Below are positions 11,951 through 24,611 of a stretch of DNA of 64,000 bases, in pieces (within the stretch, counting starts at the first letter, position 1; each line of letters begins with the position of its first letter). The stretch lies in assembly GCF_019097595.1 (NCBI RefSeq), contig NC_080714.1, forward strand, positions 6,172,759 through 6,236,758, written 5' to 3'. The notes beneath the pieces are model-generated. The model did no database searches. It was given only the letters and a program-made list of their open reading frames with translations, and was not told the DNA's origin. Both the position numbers and the translations under genes were made by a program. Origin of the DNA: Hemibagrus wyckioides (Eukaryota; Chordata; Actinopteri; Siluriformes; Bagridae).

Positions 11951-14936
11951 TTCAATATGTAAGTTATCAAAACCTCCAAATCTCTTGAGACCATTTCTGC
12001 AATTTAACATACAGTATATCATGATGCTTTTTTAAATTTCTACTGTTGTATTTTTTAATTGGTATATTTATTGAACAGTATATCTTTACAAACCTTCTAA
12101 ACAAAATTGTAAAAAATAAGTAAAAAATATTTTTGTGCCAGCCTCCAATGCCTTGCTGTGTGAAAATTATCCCGTTTTTTTAATAAAAATTTTTCTTTTA
12201 CCTCAAAAAAATCAGCCCAAGTTTTTTGTCAAGAATATTACTATGCTTTGTGCACAGAAAAATTAATAATTAATTATTGTTCGAATTTTAATCAATTAAT
12301 AATTTTGTCTAATAATCACTATTAAATGTACATTTTAGACCTGAATTTTAATTTATTATATAAAAATATTTTGCTTTATTTTTATTACATGATTCATGGT
12401 CAGTCTTGGGGTGGAAAAAATCTGCAAAATGACGTGCTTTGTACCCATTTATAATTACGTTTTAATGTTGTGGAATGTCCTTGAGACAAGTCTCTTCTGT
12501 CCATAGCTCTTTTTTCCCCTCTGCTGAATTTAATAAGATTAAAAAAATGCAGCCTGTCTTGTTTCCATAAAACCGCAAAGCTGTCTGTCCTGAAGACTTT
12601 CACGTGCCTTGTGACCGATACTGGAGACTCCTTCCAAAAAAAAAAAAACCCTAACTAACAAACAAAAAACAAAAACAATTCTGAATCTTCCTCATACTCA
12701 CACTGAATCTTTCTAATCTGTTTATATGGAAAATGTGTTGCTCAAGTCTCTGTGTAAGTTACTAAATAAAGACAAACACGTTAGACTGAGCGCGCTGGCA
12801 TAAACGTTGCAGTCAGAGGAGTTTTAGTCAGAGGGAAAATAAATCCACCAATCAGAACAGAGAATTCAGCAACACTTTACAGTAAGGACGTTATGTAACC
12901 ATTCAATTAACCCCAAGGAAATCAGATGTTCTGCAATCTCAAGTTTTCCCTATAATTAGATGCCACCCACACTCTTGTTCCTTCCTGCTCCTTCCCCCGG
13001 CTCGAGAAATGCTCAGAAAACCTATGACTAAGTGTTCTGACCCTTAAGCCTCTAAAATAGACTTGTAAACATTGATTAACTGATTACTCATCCATCGAGT
13101 TAATACAGCAAGCACATTAACACTGAATCACACAGTAATATTACATTAAATAAACTCCTTTGTTAAGAAGTACAGACTGTTTGTAGACATCATAAGAACT
13201 TATCTTTATTTTCTTTCATCCCCACAATAATATTGTAGAGGAACTCTTTTCCTCTGCTCCGCTGACACATTTGGTTGTTTAGAGGAAACACAGGAGGGGC
13301 ATCACCTCCCTGGAGAGTGTTATCCCACCCACGCTGAAGCCAGAGGCTTGTCACGCACCTGAACAGCGAGAGCTAATTTTAACTCCTGAAGCACATGACC
13401 TGCTTCCTTCACTCAAAGCTCAACCTGAACCAAGCAAGAAGGAACATGACAGTGTCCACTGCCAACACCGCTGTAATCAGATCCCGCTCTGACTCTTGGC
13501 TATGCCACTAATCTTTCTACTCAACCTGGTATTCGTTCGGTTTGAAATCACACCTAAACCCCCACCAGCCAAAACAACCTCAAACCCCCCCCCCCACCTC
13601 CAACACACAGACCCTCCCCCACAGCCTACCCCTACAATCACCACCAACCGACTTTCCAAAATATCACATATTAAAAACTTTATTTTACTTTTCCTTCTCC
13701 TCCTCCTTCATGTTTCCAGCTATTTTGATCTTGTTGACCTATAGCTTGACCCCTGCCCCATTTAAAAAACAAAACAAAAAAAACCCCAAAACAATCCAGA
13801 ACAACTTCAGGCTTCATAGCAACAAAGTTAGCAGACGTTTATTTAATCTTCCTCGTGCGCTAGCATGAATATTGCAGGATATTTATTTTGCAGCTAAGTA
13901 AAGATATTAATAGTAACACACACAAAAAAAAAAACAGGAAATAGTAGCATTTTATTCACATTTGATCAATCAGAAATGCAGAAAAGTGGCACATAAATCC
14001 TTCAGCGAAACCATAAACATTGGCACCTTTATAAAACTGAATATTCCCTTTGCATCTATAACAGCGTTCAACCTTTTCCGTGTGTCTCCCCACATTCTTC
14101 AAGACACATTTTCCTTTCCTTTTTGTTCTTTTTTTTTTTTAAACTGCCAGATATCATATTCCACCGTCTTCAGATCTCATGTTACGGCTTGTCTTAGTTT
14201 GTCTTAGTTGTCCTAGTTTCACCATCTCACATCTCAGATGTAAATAAACCGTAATATACAGTTACTTCTTCTTGATAAAAAACAAAAAATAAATCCCTCA
14301 ACCGCTATGTTTTCCATCGTATAAACCAGAACACGGACTGTTGATACTTCTGTATCAGACCCATTCCAGATCAGTTTAGCTGTTGGAAAGATCTTATTCG
14401 TGTATTTATTTATTTGATCACAAAGTGCGACTTTTCACATTGTTTCTAAAGGTTTGGTTGGAATTTGACGTCCTTCTTTAAAAATACAGCTTGCACTCGA
14501 GTATTTATTTCATTTCCTACTTCGTCCCTACAGACGGATTTTTCCATATTCCAGATTCAATAAACAGATTTTATATGGAGATCTGAGAGTCCAGGCTCGG
14601 GAGAAAAATGCTGCAAAGAATTCTGACACTGAGCGAAAGGTCTCACGATAAAAAAAAGTTTCATGATGATGATAATAATAATCTGCAGCTATAAATGTAC
14701 AAGTCCAGAAACAGCAGGTCTTAACCCAAGTCATAATCAGTTTGTATTCAATTTTGTTGCAGAGAGCATGCCGTGAAAAGACCAGATACACATCCTGACA
14801 CACACACGGAAGGCAGCTGTATCTCCAGACATCTCTCGTGGGTTTTGGCTCCAGGAGGAAACTTGTTATCTATGACTAACGCTGCATGAGATACTTGACC
14901 GTTGAAATTTGTTGTGTGTGTGACTTATGCTCTTTC

Positions 14937-14940
<4 letters not shown>
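11951..14940. other. Non-coding interval, no gene seen
   Basis: Strongly AT-rich between about 12000 and 12400. A short C-run lies near 13586-13596 within a C-rich patch, and there are several poly-A/poly-T runs. Open frames here are artefacts of C-rich or A-rich composition. Confidence 0.5.

Positions 14941-14941
<1 letters not shown>

Positions 14942-14973
<32 letters not shown>
14942..14973. repeat. (CA)n microsatellite
   Basis: Pure CA dinucleotide run of about 16 units. Confidence 0.97.
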
Positions 14974-14976
<3 letters not shown>

Positions 14977-15099
14977 CACATACACACAGTGACACCCTGC
15001 TGTAGGAAAACACATGCCGCAGAGGCCTGGTGTGCACAGATGTACACAACTTCAAAAAGCATTTGCGCTTGCATCATATCTGTTTGTCTGTCTTTGTTT

Positions 15100-15136
<37 letters not shown>

Positions 15137-15141
15137 ACACA
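15100..15141. repeat. (CA)n microsatellite, second copy
   Basis: A CA run with one interruption, about 130 bp after the first. The intervening DNA is unique. Confidence 0.95.
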
Positions 15142-15977
15142 CTTCCCATTTGCAGCCCTGAATAGCAGCATTTAAATCCTCCACTTTGGGGAAAAAAAAG
15201 TCCCTTAATTCTCCAGATAAGACTCAGGTGTGCAGCGGAGCCTTAACGCCACTCCACGCCTGCTTAACATTCAGAGAGGAACCATCTGCAACCGTTTAAG
15301 CATTTAGCAGTGCCATTCTGATAATATTTGTTAATAATGTTACATTCTCACTTGGCACGCTCCCCCTTCCTCATGGGACAAGCTCTTAATGTGTAGAGGG
15401 TACAGACAAAACCGAAAGGCTTTTCAGTACAACACCGTCTGCTCTAAAAAAAATAAAAAATAAAAAACCCCAGCATGTGGTTCCACTCCCCAGGAAATGA
15501 GTGTGATTTCCTCACAACCTGATGGCTACAGTGCTCCGAATCTGCCCTGGGTGTCTTAAAAGCAGTGATCTCATGCTTTTCTTTGAGTCCAACCCTATCA
15601 ATTTTTCCACAAGTTTAATTGACCGATCTGCTCTTCCTCGCTTTCGACTCCGGAGCGCCTGTGGAGCTTCTGTGGAGCTTTTATGAAATGGGGCTTGTGT
15701 GTTGATTTGTAAAGCTGAAATAAACATATGGAAACTTTGTGCAGCCGGGCTTCCCATGACAAAACATGCTAGCATGTAGAATGCAAATACGAGCCGTGTG
15801 GCATCAAAGCCCGGTCGCCAAATAAAAATCGGAAGGGGAATAAAATCAAAACAACAGAAGGCTTTTTGAAATCCCTTGGAGGTTGCGGCCTTCCCAGTGG
15901 CTTGCGGTCTTCTCATGCCCTGCTTCAAGGGATATGGAGCAACAGTGCCAGGATTAGACTCTTCTTGCCCTGCTTAA
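15142..15977. other. Non-coding interval with a complex-sequence core
   Basis: Mixed composition with no simple repeats. A 138-codon open frame lies on the minus strand at 15512-15928. It has no recognisable domain and I see no splice-site support for an exon. The core at 15620-15890 is compositionally complex and contains a perfect octamer ATGCAAAT at 15781-15788, so it may be regulatory rather than coding. Confidence 0.4.
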
Positions 15978-16047
15978 CATCCATCTCTCTCTCTCTGTCT
16001 CTTTCTGTCTATCTTGATCTCTCTCTCTCTGTCTCTCTCTCGCTCTC
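15978..16047. repeat. (TC)n imperfect microsatellite
   Basis: TC-rich run with gtct interruptions. Confidence 0.9.
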
Positions 16048-16207
16048 AGGGAAAACAACAAGAGCCTATCGATCCCTGGAGCATTTTGGGATATATACAA
16101 GTTCTGTGTGTAATAGGTGACCCTGTGTGTAACGGATATAATTCGGTAACTATAATGAAAGGAAGGAATGGGTTTAATGTAGAACATCTACAAGCGACGG
16201 AACCTCT

Positions 16208-16242
16208 ATCCATCCATCCATCCATCTATCCATCCATCCATC
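16208..16242. repeat. (ATCC)n microsatellite
   Basis: Eight or so ATCC units with one substitution. Confidence 0.9.
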
Positions 16243-16475
16243 CTCTATATCTTACACAGGGTTAAGGGGAATATAGAGATTGTTATAGCTGATATAATAT
16301 AAGAGATACGCTTCATATCAAAGAGTGTTTGAATGAATTCTCAAATCTGATTGGTCAGAATGTGTCTTGTTTTTGTTTAACAGCAATGCTCAGACATTAG
16401 CTCCAATTGCAGCATTCAACTACAGGATAATATTTATGCACTCCTACGTTAATGAATACATCATAGTAACAACTC

Positions 16476-18011
16476 ATACACAGGGGCATATACTACATAC
16501 TCAGGGGCAGATACTACATACTACGTACTCAGGGGTAGATACTACATACTCAGGAGCAGATACTACATAATCAAGGGCAGATACTACATAATACATAATC
16601 AGGGGCAGATATTACATATGCAGTGGCAGATACTACATAATTAAGAACATATATTACATACTCAGGGGCAGATACTACATACTACACTCAGAAGCAAATA
16701 CTACATACTATATACTCGGGGCAGATACTACATAATACATGCTCAGGGGTAGATACTACGTACTCAGGAGCAGATACTACATACATAAGGACAGATATTA
16801 TATACTCAGTGGCAGATATATCATATGCAGTGGCAGACACTACATACTCAGGAGCAGATATTAAATACTACACTCAGGGGCAGATACTACATACTCAGTG
16901 GCAGATAATACACACTACATACTCAGGGTCAGATATTACATACTCAGGGGCAGATACTACTTACTACATATATAGAGTAGTGGCAGATATTACATACACA
17001 GGGACAGATACCACATACTCAGGGGCAGATATTGCATTCTCAGGGGCAGATACTACATACTACATATATAGTGGCAGATACTATATACACAGGGAAAGAT
17101 ACCACATACTCAGGGGCAGATATTGCATACTCAGTGGCAGATACTACACACTACATACTCAGGGTCAGATATTACATACTCAGGGGCAGATACTACATAC
17201 TACATATATAGTGGCAGATACTACATACACAGGGACAGATACCACATACTCAGGGGAAGATATTACATACTCAGGGTCAGATATTACATACTCAGGGGCA
17301 GATATTGCATACTCAGTGGCAGATATTACATACTCAGGGGCAGATATTGCATACTCAGTGGCAGATACTACACACTACATACTCAGGGGCAGATACTACA
17401 TACTACATATATAGTGGCAGATACTATATACACAGGGAAAGATACCACATACTCAGGGGCAGATATTGCATACTCAGGGGCAGATACTACACACTACATA
17501 CTCAGGGTCAGATATTACATACTCAGGGGCAGATACTACATACTACATATATAGTGGCAGATACTACACACTACATACTCAGGGGCAGATACTACATACT
17601 ACATATATAGTGGCAGATACTACATACACAGGGACAGATACCACATACTCAGGGGCAGATATTGCATACTCAGTGGCAGATACTACACACTACATATTCA
17701 GGGGCAGATACTACATACTACATATATAGTGGCAGATACTACATACACAGGGACAGATACCACATACTCAGGGGCAGATATTACATACTCAGGGTCAGAT
17801 ATTACATACTCAGGGGCAGATATTGCATACTCAGTGGCAGATACTACACACTACATACTCAGGGGCAGATACTACATACTACATATATAGTGGCAGATAC
17901 TACATACACAGGGACAGATACCACATACTCAGGGGCAGATATTACATACTCAGGGGCAGATATTACATACTCAGGGGCAGATACTACATACTCAGGGGCA
18001 GATACTCCAAA
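16476..18011. repeat. 1.5-kb minisatellite built from 7-bp sub-units (21-bp basic unit)
   Basis: The basic unit is three heptads: actcagg, ggcagat, actacat. Heptad variants include acacagg, gacagat, accacat, attacat, attgcat, atatagt and actacac. The marker 'acatatatag' starts at 17062, 17202, 17405, 17545, 17601, 17720 and 17881. Every interval between these starts (140, 203, 140, 56, 119, 161) is a multiple of 7. The left end (16476-16900) is more degenerate, with some loss of phase, and the right half is more homogeneous. Since 21 is a multiple of 3, open frames of up to 201 codons arise. They encode only a repeated YSGADTT-like peptide and are not genes. Confidence 0.95.
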
Positions 18012-18104
18012 TAATAAAAGACTAATAATAAAATGGATTTTTAACACATGTGGTGCTGTTTAACAAAGTAAAACCAGTGACATGGTGATCTTTTTTTTTT
18101 TTTT

Positions 18105-18290
18105 TGGTGAGGCATGGGGTGGAGCTAGCTGATTGGTTAAGACACTGTACTTCCTCTTGGAGAGTTGCGAGCTCAAATCCTAGGACCACCAAGCTGCCAC
18201 TGCTGGGCTCGAGTAAAGCTTTTCATGCTTAACTGAGATAAATGTAAGTGGCTCTGGATGAGGGCATCCACCACATGCTGTACAAGTATT
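18105..18290 (+). mobile_element. tRNA-derived SINE
   Basis: A tRNA-like head has a box-A-like stretch (tagctgattgg) and a box-B-like stretch (gctcaaatc). A body and a 3' tail reading 'ctctggatgagggcatccac' follow. That tail is a diverged form of the 'ctctggataagggcgtctgc' tail common to fish SINEs and LINEs. The element is preceded by a poly-T run at about 18091-18107. Confidence 0.75.
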
Positions 18291-19460
18291 TAAAATTTAT
18301 GGCTTCGGTTGTCAGTCTTTTGTAAAATTCTATCCAAAGTCTTCAGAACAGGGGATTTTACGCTTCTCTGTAAACTGACAAGCTGCATTTTTTGTGAAAG
18401 AGTGAGAGAAAAGGAAAGAGGCTGATGAGGAAATGCCTGTTCATCGATCGTTCTATAGTGTAAGTGATAACAAAAAACGTTCAATCTGATCCACAACAAT
18501 GAAGCATTCAAATGCACAACATGCTGTTTATTAATAAACGAAACATCGTGATCATTGGCAAATCTGTGTAAGCAGAATAACACACTCCAGTCTGTGCGAT
18601 TGTACAGAAATAAAGTGTTTATTCCGCTTCACGTTTAACTTAATCACACAACTCCAGAGTGCGTTAGCTTAGTGTAACTGCCCGAACTACTGGTCATGTG
18701 TTATTCGTTACTTGCGATGTGCTTCTACTGGAAAGTCAGTAATTCAATAATGCATAATAAACCATAATACATTTCTTTGTACATGTAATAAAAACAAGGG
18801 TATTTTTTTACAAAGCTAACTGACTTGAAATCTTATGAGAAAACATATTTAACTAATTTCACTGAGTGTCTTATCGGTCCGTTTAAATCCAGTTACAGTT
18901 ATTTCACTGACGGATACAGAAACAATAACAGCGCACTCTGCTATTTCTTTCTCTTGGCAACTGCATTGCTTCACAAAGTGATGAAATAGGGAGCGTCCAC
19001 CGATCTCACAGTAAATCACAGGGATTTGGGCTCAAGTTGAGTCTTTGGTGGACGTGTTGTTGTCAGTGCAATGGTAGATAGATAGGTCGTTGCTTCAGAA
19101 AGTCCCGACACAGTGAGAGACCACGTGCTGACGGTTCGATGCCAAGCTGCAGAGGTCACTTTTCCTTCATGGCATGATTGAAAGATTCCAATCTCGGCCC
19201 GAAGAAGAGATAAACACACGTTATGTAAGTTCTAACACAAACTGTGCAGCTATAAATGTGCTTCTTTTAAATTCTTCCCCAAGTCCAGTAACACAAATTA
19301 TAATCAGTCATAATCAGCTCGTCTGCTGATATGCATATCAGCTTCCATGCAAGGTTTTTTTTTTTTATTTAGAGGTTTTTTGGATGACATTTGAGATAAA
19401 ACACGGAAGCCACAGGCACGTGAGTCATACGTTTTCACGTTCTGACTTTTCACATGGGTT
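18291..19460. other. Non-coding interval, no gene seen
   Basis: AT-rich DNA with no recognisable element. Short open frames on the minus strand lack any family resemblance. Confidence 0.45.
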
Positions 19461-19960
19461 TTACTTTTCACAGCATTGTTTTTAAGACTTCATTTCTTTT
19501 ATAATTTTATCATTTAATTAATAGTTTATTTAATTTTTTATAAATATACGACATATTTTTAGACATAATTTATTTTTTACATGTGATTTTGTTTCCTGTT
19601 TCATATGCTCACATTAGTTTTAGACATAGTTCGTTTGTTTTTACATCTTTCAACATGATTCATTTATTTTTGTGAGATTTTTTACCCCACACACAATTTA
19701 TTTACATGTGATTAATTTACTTACAGATAATATTTTTATTATTTTTATTTTTTCATCATTTATTTAGATATAATTACATGATTTTTTCTTATTTAAATAT
19801 TGAGACATAAATTATTTTTTCACTATTTATGCTTATTTTACTGGCTTACAATGTATTTATTTACATGCAATTTCTACATGTATTTTTTCCCCCCACATTT
19901 GATTTATTTTCACATGGTAGTTTTCAGCCTAATTTATTTTTAAAACATATATGTATATAT
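19461..19960. repeat. Possible very old AT-rich tandem repeat
   Basis: Phrases such as 'agacataatttattttt', 'acatgtgattt' and 'acatgattcatttattttt' recur with variable spacing of roughly 30-60 bp. The repetition is too degenerate to define a unit, and low-complexity AT richness could imitate it. Confidence 0.3.
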
Positions 19961-20019
19961 ATATATATTATAGAAATGTAAAAAATAAAATTTATTTATT
20001 TTTATTTTATTTATATTAA

Positions 20020-20052
<33 letters not shown>
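19945..20052. repeat. (TA)n-rich microsatellite
   Basis: Two TA runs (about 19950-19968 and 20021-20052) flank an A/T-rich spacer. Confidence 0.9.
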
Positions 20053-20054
<2 letters not shown>

Positions 20055-21317
20055 TTTGTTATTTGTCACTCCTTATTCATCCCATTATTTGCATGAGGTT
20101 TGACGTGTTCAGTACGGTGTTATAAATGACTTCACTTCTTATCACATATTACTCACAGGATCACATGTAAAAAAGATCAGATCTGATCCCTGCAGTGAAT
20201 GTCATTTTCTCCCCTAATCTTTATCTTAACAGACTAATTAATTAATGTAGCGATTAGTCATGAAGATAAATTTATCCAGATCATGCCAATCATTCATTTC
20301 CTATTCGATTATACGTTCAGAAGACTACAATGACATAACAAACACGTTCTTCCCGAGTCCCAAACAAGTTTTTTTTTTGCTCTAGCAGAGTGGGAGGCAG
20401 ATCAGTGTTTTGCTCTGAACATTTCCTACTTCCTTAAGCGCTCTTGATTAGCCCCTCATGCTAATGGAGAATTTCCGGTGTTAAGAAAGAGCCCTGCAAA
20501 CAAACTGAGGCAGGGCAATGCTAAATTACACATAAACAGCCCTGTCACGACAACCCTCAAACGAAAAGCCTGAGATAGAGCCAGAGACAGAAATATGAAA
20601 ACTTCGTCCAACATTTACACTGGCGTTCTATTCCACCGTGTGGAAATATTGTCTTTAATAATTTCTGCCGTGGCGAACCCTTTGTTAATGTTTAAGAAGG
20701 ATTAATAGTGTCTCAGTACCTGATATGGGAAGGGTCTGAAACGATGCAACATAAATAAGCCTTTCTACTCTGAGTCCCAGGCCACCCAGACTCTTTTCAG
20801 TTCAGATCCACACATTTCACTGTTTTTGTTTTTTTTCTTCTTTTTTTTCTGATAAACACACCTGGGATTGGTGGGAGGTTTTCTGAAGCAGTAAAACTTT
20901 TGCGCTTTTGTGAAGACTACTTCCTTATTCTCCGTTTCTGGACGTTAATAACACCAACTAAAGATATACAGCCTGCTATGTTGTTATAATATTATGACTG
21001 TTTATAGCTGTTATAACTGTGTTATAAGTGATAACAGGAACATATTTGAACATTAATTGTGGCGATAAACAGACAGAAAGTATGACGTTCATTTATAAAC
21101 AACAACAAATATATCAATGGCAAACTGCTGAGGTGTAAAAGAGAAATAAAACACTCTAGGATGTTTTTGGAAAATAGTCAACTTCCTGGTGGAAACAGGA
21201 AATTTTGACGTTGTTGCAACCAATAAATTTGCCAGGATTTAATTCCTTACATATAGCACATCACACAGCAATGTCAAATTCTTAGGAGGTTTTTTTTTTT
21301 GCTTGTTGTTTTTAGAA
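20053..21317. other. Non-coding interval, no gene seen
   Basis: Moderately complex DNA, with a repeat-free part at about 20380-20720 that may be a conserved non-coding element. Poly-T runs lie near 20366, 20830 and 21290. Confidence 0.45.
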
Positions 21318-21557
21318 GAACTGAGGGCAACAAGCCTTTATAATCACCACACATACATTACAGCACAGAGGAATTCCTTTCTTCAAAGCTCCCAGCTGAG
21401 GAAGTTGGGGTCAGAGCGCAGGGGCAGTTATGACACAGCACACCAGGAGCAGGGAGGGTTAAGGGCCTTTCTCAGTGGAGCTTGGTGGTACTGGGGCTTG
21501 AACGCCAATCCTCCGATCAACAACCCTGAGCCTTAACCAGTCGAACCAACCTGTCAC
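21318..21557 (-). mobile_element. tRNA-derived SINE, minus strand
   Basis: Read on the minus strand, the element has a box B (gttcaagcc, complement at 21495-21503). The middle is the 'ccctccctgctcc' type, and the tail runs through 'ctctgaccccaacttcctc' to the 3' end near 21318. It is the same family as the copies at 23304 and 36785. The poly-T at about 21290 precedes it on the plus strand. Confidence 0.8.
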
Positions 21558-23124
21558 CTTTTCCTTCTGATTTTCCCTTTTGAACAGGTTTCTTAACAAA
21601 ACCTTATAAACAAGCTAAGAACTATCAAAGAACCGTAGGTTTTCTAATAGGCCCCCACCTTTTTTAACATTTCCGTTTATTTATTTGTCAGACACTTTTA
21701 TATAAGGCTTACCAAGGAGGAAAAGCACAACCTGAGCATGCTGATGAGCTGGTAATGAGTTTGCACCTCAGACAGCAAAAGCATTCAATGGTGGTGTGTG
21801 AAAATGTCCATAATTTTCATATCTTATCACCAGAATTCACATGTGCTTTCATATTAAAATTCTGTGACTCTACAGACATAGCGAACGCACATGCAAAACA
21901 TTTTTATTTCTTCTTCCTCCTTTTTTGCACGTAAAGTCAATTTAAGCCATCTTTTTAAATCCTCCACGTCCACCGTCTCCATGAGCCAATCGATCAGGTC
22001 AAAGTCTTTATATGGGATTTTAGTCAGTCAGGATATGGCGGCTGTGTGCAGCTTCTCTCTCTTGATACACTTTGGTATTTCTATAACAGCTTATCTCTGA
22101 TCTCCAAGTTCTATACCTCTCCCCAAGGACAAGGATCAACTTGCATTTTACCATCTAGACCGGCCTCTAATTCACTCCCAATGTCCGAACACATTTTCCC
22201 TGCTAATTAACCCGGCATTCCCATGAGGAACCTCCGGAAGGCGTTTGGTAAACATAGAGCTCATGCCGCGAATGCCCTCATAACTCACAGGCCCAGGGCT
22301 CGCAGCATCGAGCCAACTTCAAGACTTGTACTCTTTATAAGGTGTGTTTCCTTCCTTTGAAGGACAGAAGCACAGGCTTGTAAACCTCCCTGCTTTAGAT
22401 GCTTTCTAAAGGCAACACTGGGAAAGTTCCGATATGGAAATGGTTTACATCCAGGGAAGAAATAAAGAGTTTACGAGGCATTCAGACAATGTCGGATGCA
22501 TGCTGATTTGTCATCAGAGGTCGGCGAGGCGTTTTTCCTTTTCCGAGACGGCGTGAACTCTCCGGAGCGGTGCGTCCCGACTGACCCAGCTGAGGCATCA
22601 TGTGTTGAGAAAGCTGTCTCAGGAGTGTTAAAGCATAAACATGAGAAGGTCTTTAAGTGTGTGTGCTCAGAGGCAGGCTTGTGTAAGAGCTGCTCTTGTG
22701 CTCGTTGTTAGTACATGTAATACACTTGTACGAACTCCCAGAGGTATGACTTCAAATCAGCAGAGGAATCAAAATGCACGTAGACCATCACCCTTTTATT
22801 GCACAAATGCGATCATTATCATTTTAGTCCCTTGGTGACCAAGAAATAATTGGAGTAATGTGCAAGAACCCGGACACTTTGTCAAGGAATGATCAACAGC
22901 TTAGGACTGGGTGGAGGTGAATTTTATTTCTGCCAAGATATAGCTGAAGGATTTACATGTGTCCAGCTGTTCAGATAAAAGAAAATGAAATAAAGTGTAT
23001 GCTGGACTTTATGTCTACATAACTGTAAATCACTGAATTTGATACATTCCATATGTTAGTTAACACATTCCTTTGATAAGACTTGATAACAGCAGCAACA
23101 AAAAACTCATTCAATTATTGTACA
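21558..23124. other. Non-coding interval, no gene seen
   Basis: Complex sequence without simple repeats. About 22130-22510 is a candidate conserved non-coding stretch. Short frames at 22496-22838 show no domain. Confidence 0.45.
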
Positions 23125-23735
23125 ACATACTCTCACTAGCCATTTTAATAGGAAGTTCATGCCACTGCTTGTTCATGCTACTCTCCAAATAGCCAAATGT
23201 TTAGTAAACAGACTACAGTCTTTAATCTGTAGTCTGTAATCTCTTGCCTGAGATTCCTCTTCTTGTCTGAAAGGACTGGATCCCCATGTGCTCTTGTGAT
23301 GTTGGGGCAGTGGTGGATCAAGTGGTTAAAACTTTGGGTTAGTGGCACCAAGCTACTACTTCTAGGCCCTTGACCCTCCTCATAACTGCCCCTGTGCTCT
23401 GACCCCAACCTCCAAAGCTGGGATATGCGAAGAACAATTATACTGTAATGCATGTGTGGCAACAATAAAGTCTTAATCTTTATCTTGTCACACATTCATC
23501 TCATTGTTTGGCATGCTATACTTTATGAGATGTTTTACTGATCACCGCGGCTGTAAATGATTTCCTGTAGCCATCGTCTCGGGCTATTTTTCCCCCTAAC
23601 ATCTCTCAACAATGATATATAGAAGATTTATATAGAAGACTGCTGTACACTGGATGGATTTTTTTCTTTGGATTATAACCACACAATTATATAATTGCAT
23701 GTAGGGGTTCCTATTAATGTGGCCAGGGATGTTCA
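23125..23735. mobile_element. Possible terminal-inverted-repeat element containing a SINE
   Basis: 'ctagccattttaataggaa' near 23135 is an imperfect inverted match of 'ttcctattaatgtggccagg' near 23709. Both resemble the 'ggccactttattaggaac' terminus of a dispersed fish DNA element, also seen at 5697. The 0.6-kb interval contains the SINE at 23304-23485. The remaining interior has no recognisable transposase. Confidence 0.45.
23304..23485 (+). mobile_element. tRNA-derived SINE (5' head partly deleted)
   Basis: Starts 'ggggcagtggtggatcaag', a box-A-like head, but lacks most of the box B segment. It continues through 'ggcccttgaccctcc' and 'ctctgaccccaacctcc' to 'gggatatgcgaagaa' and ends 'caataaagtcttaatcttt'. 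The 3' end matches the 36785-36985 copy. Confidence 0.85.
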
Positions 23736-24580
23736 TTGATTTTTTACGTCATTCATTATCAGATTATAAGATTGCATATGTATTGCAAGTACGAGCGAAA
23801 AACATCACCAGGATCTCAGGACCAATCGTGTAGCAGTCCAAACAATGTGCTCTTAAACTGCTTTGAGGTTTCTTGAGCAGTCTAGTCTTCTTCTTCTTCT
23901 CCTCTTTTTTCCAGCTGTGAGGCCAAAGCCAACAAACTCTAGACCTAAGACTTTTTTTTCTCACCCTGGTAGTCCATTTCTTCTTCACTTGTCTCAACAT
24001 TTTCATTAATTACGCAAGTCTAACTACATAATAGACGTGGCCTAGTTTCCACAAACGATAGTAAAGTGAAAATCCTTTCAGAGAGTAAACTCAGTGATCA
24101 GTGTGCAGCTTTATCACAGCCTGAATTAGTGCAAAGCCCAGCATTTTCACACAGACTCAAAGAGTCCACAGAGTCCAAAACTCAGTCATTGCTAATGACA
24201 AGGCTTCTAATTAGAATTATCTAATCTGAAATTTTATTTATTAAAATCTGAATTTTCATGACAAAATTTATTACTGACAACAACTTGACTGAAAAGTATT
24301 TCAGAGTTTCTTAGTATTTGGTTTGTTTGGCTTCAATGACAGTTTGCCCTCGAGTTTGAGCACGGACTCCTAATCAGCTGAGTGTCGTCTGATCACATGC
24401 TTTTGTAGAAGAGATTAGACATGAGGAAAATCTGACACCGTGAGTTGCACATTTGTTTATATTTAAATAGGGACCTAGAAATGGGGCAGGATCTTGAATC
24501 TTTATTTACTTTTAGTTTTGTTATATTTCAAAATTGCTTTTATTTCTGTTTTGAATTTTAAAAAAGGTTAGTTTTAGATG

Positions 24581-24611
<31 letters not shown>

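Noticed and set aside
14902..15165. Open frames over the (CA)n microsatellites
   Set aside because: Frames encode His/Thr and Val/Cys runs from CA repeats only.
15512..15928. 138-codon antisense open frame
   Set aside because: It ends in a Lys/Arg-rich stretch and has no domain I recognise. There is no obvious splice or promoter structure. Kept only as a candidate non-coding region.
16809..17729. Open frames of up to 201 codons in the second minisatellite
   Set aside because: The 21-bp unit preserves frame, and several overlapping copies of the same repeat peptide occur in different phases. No gene signals.
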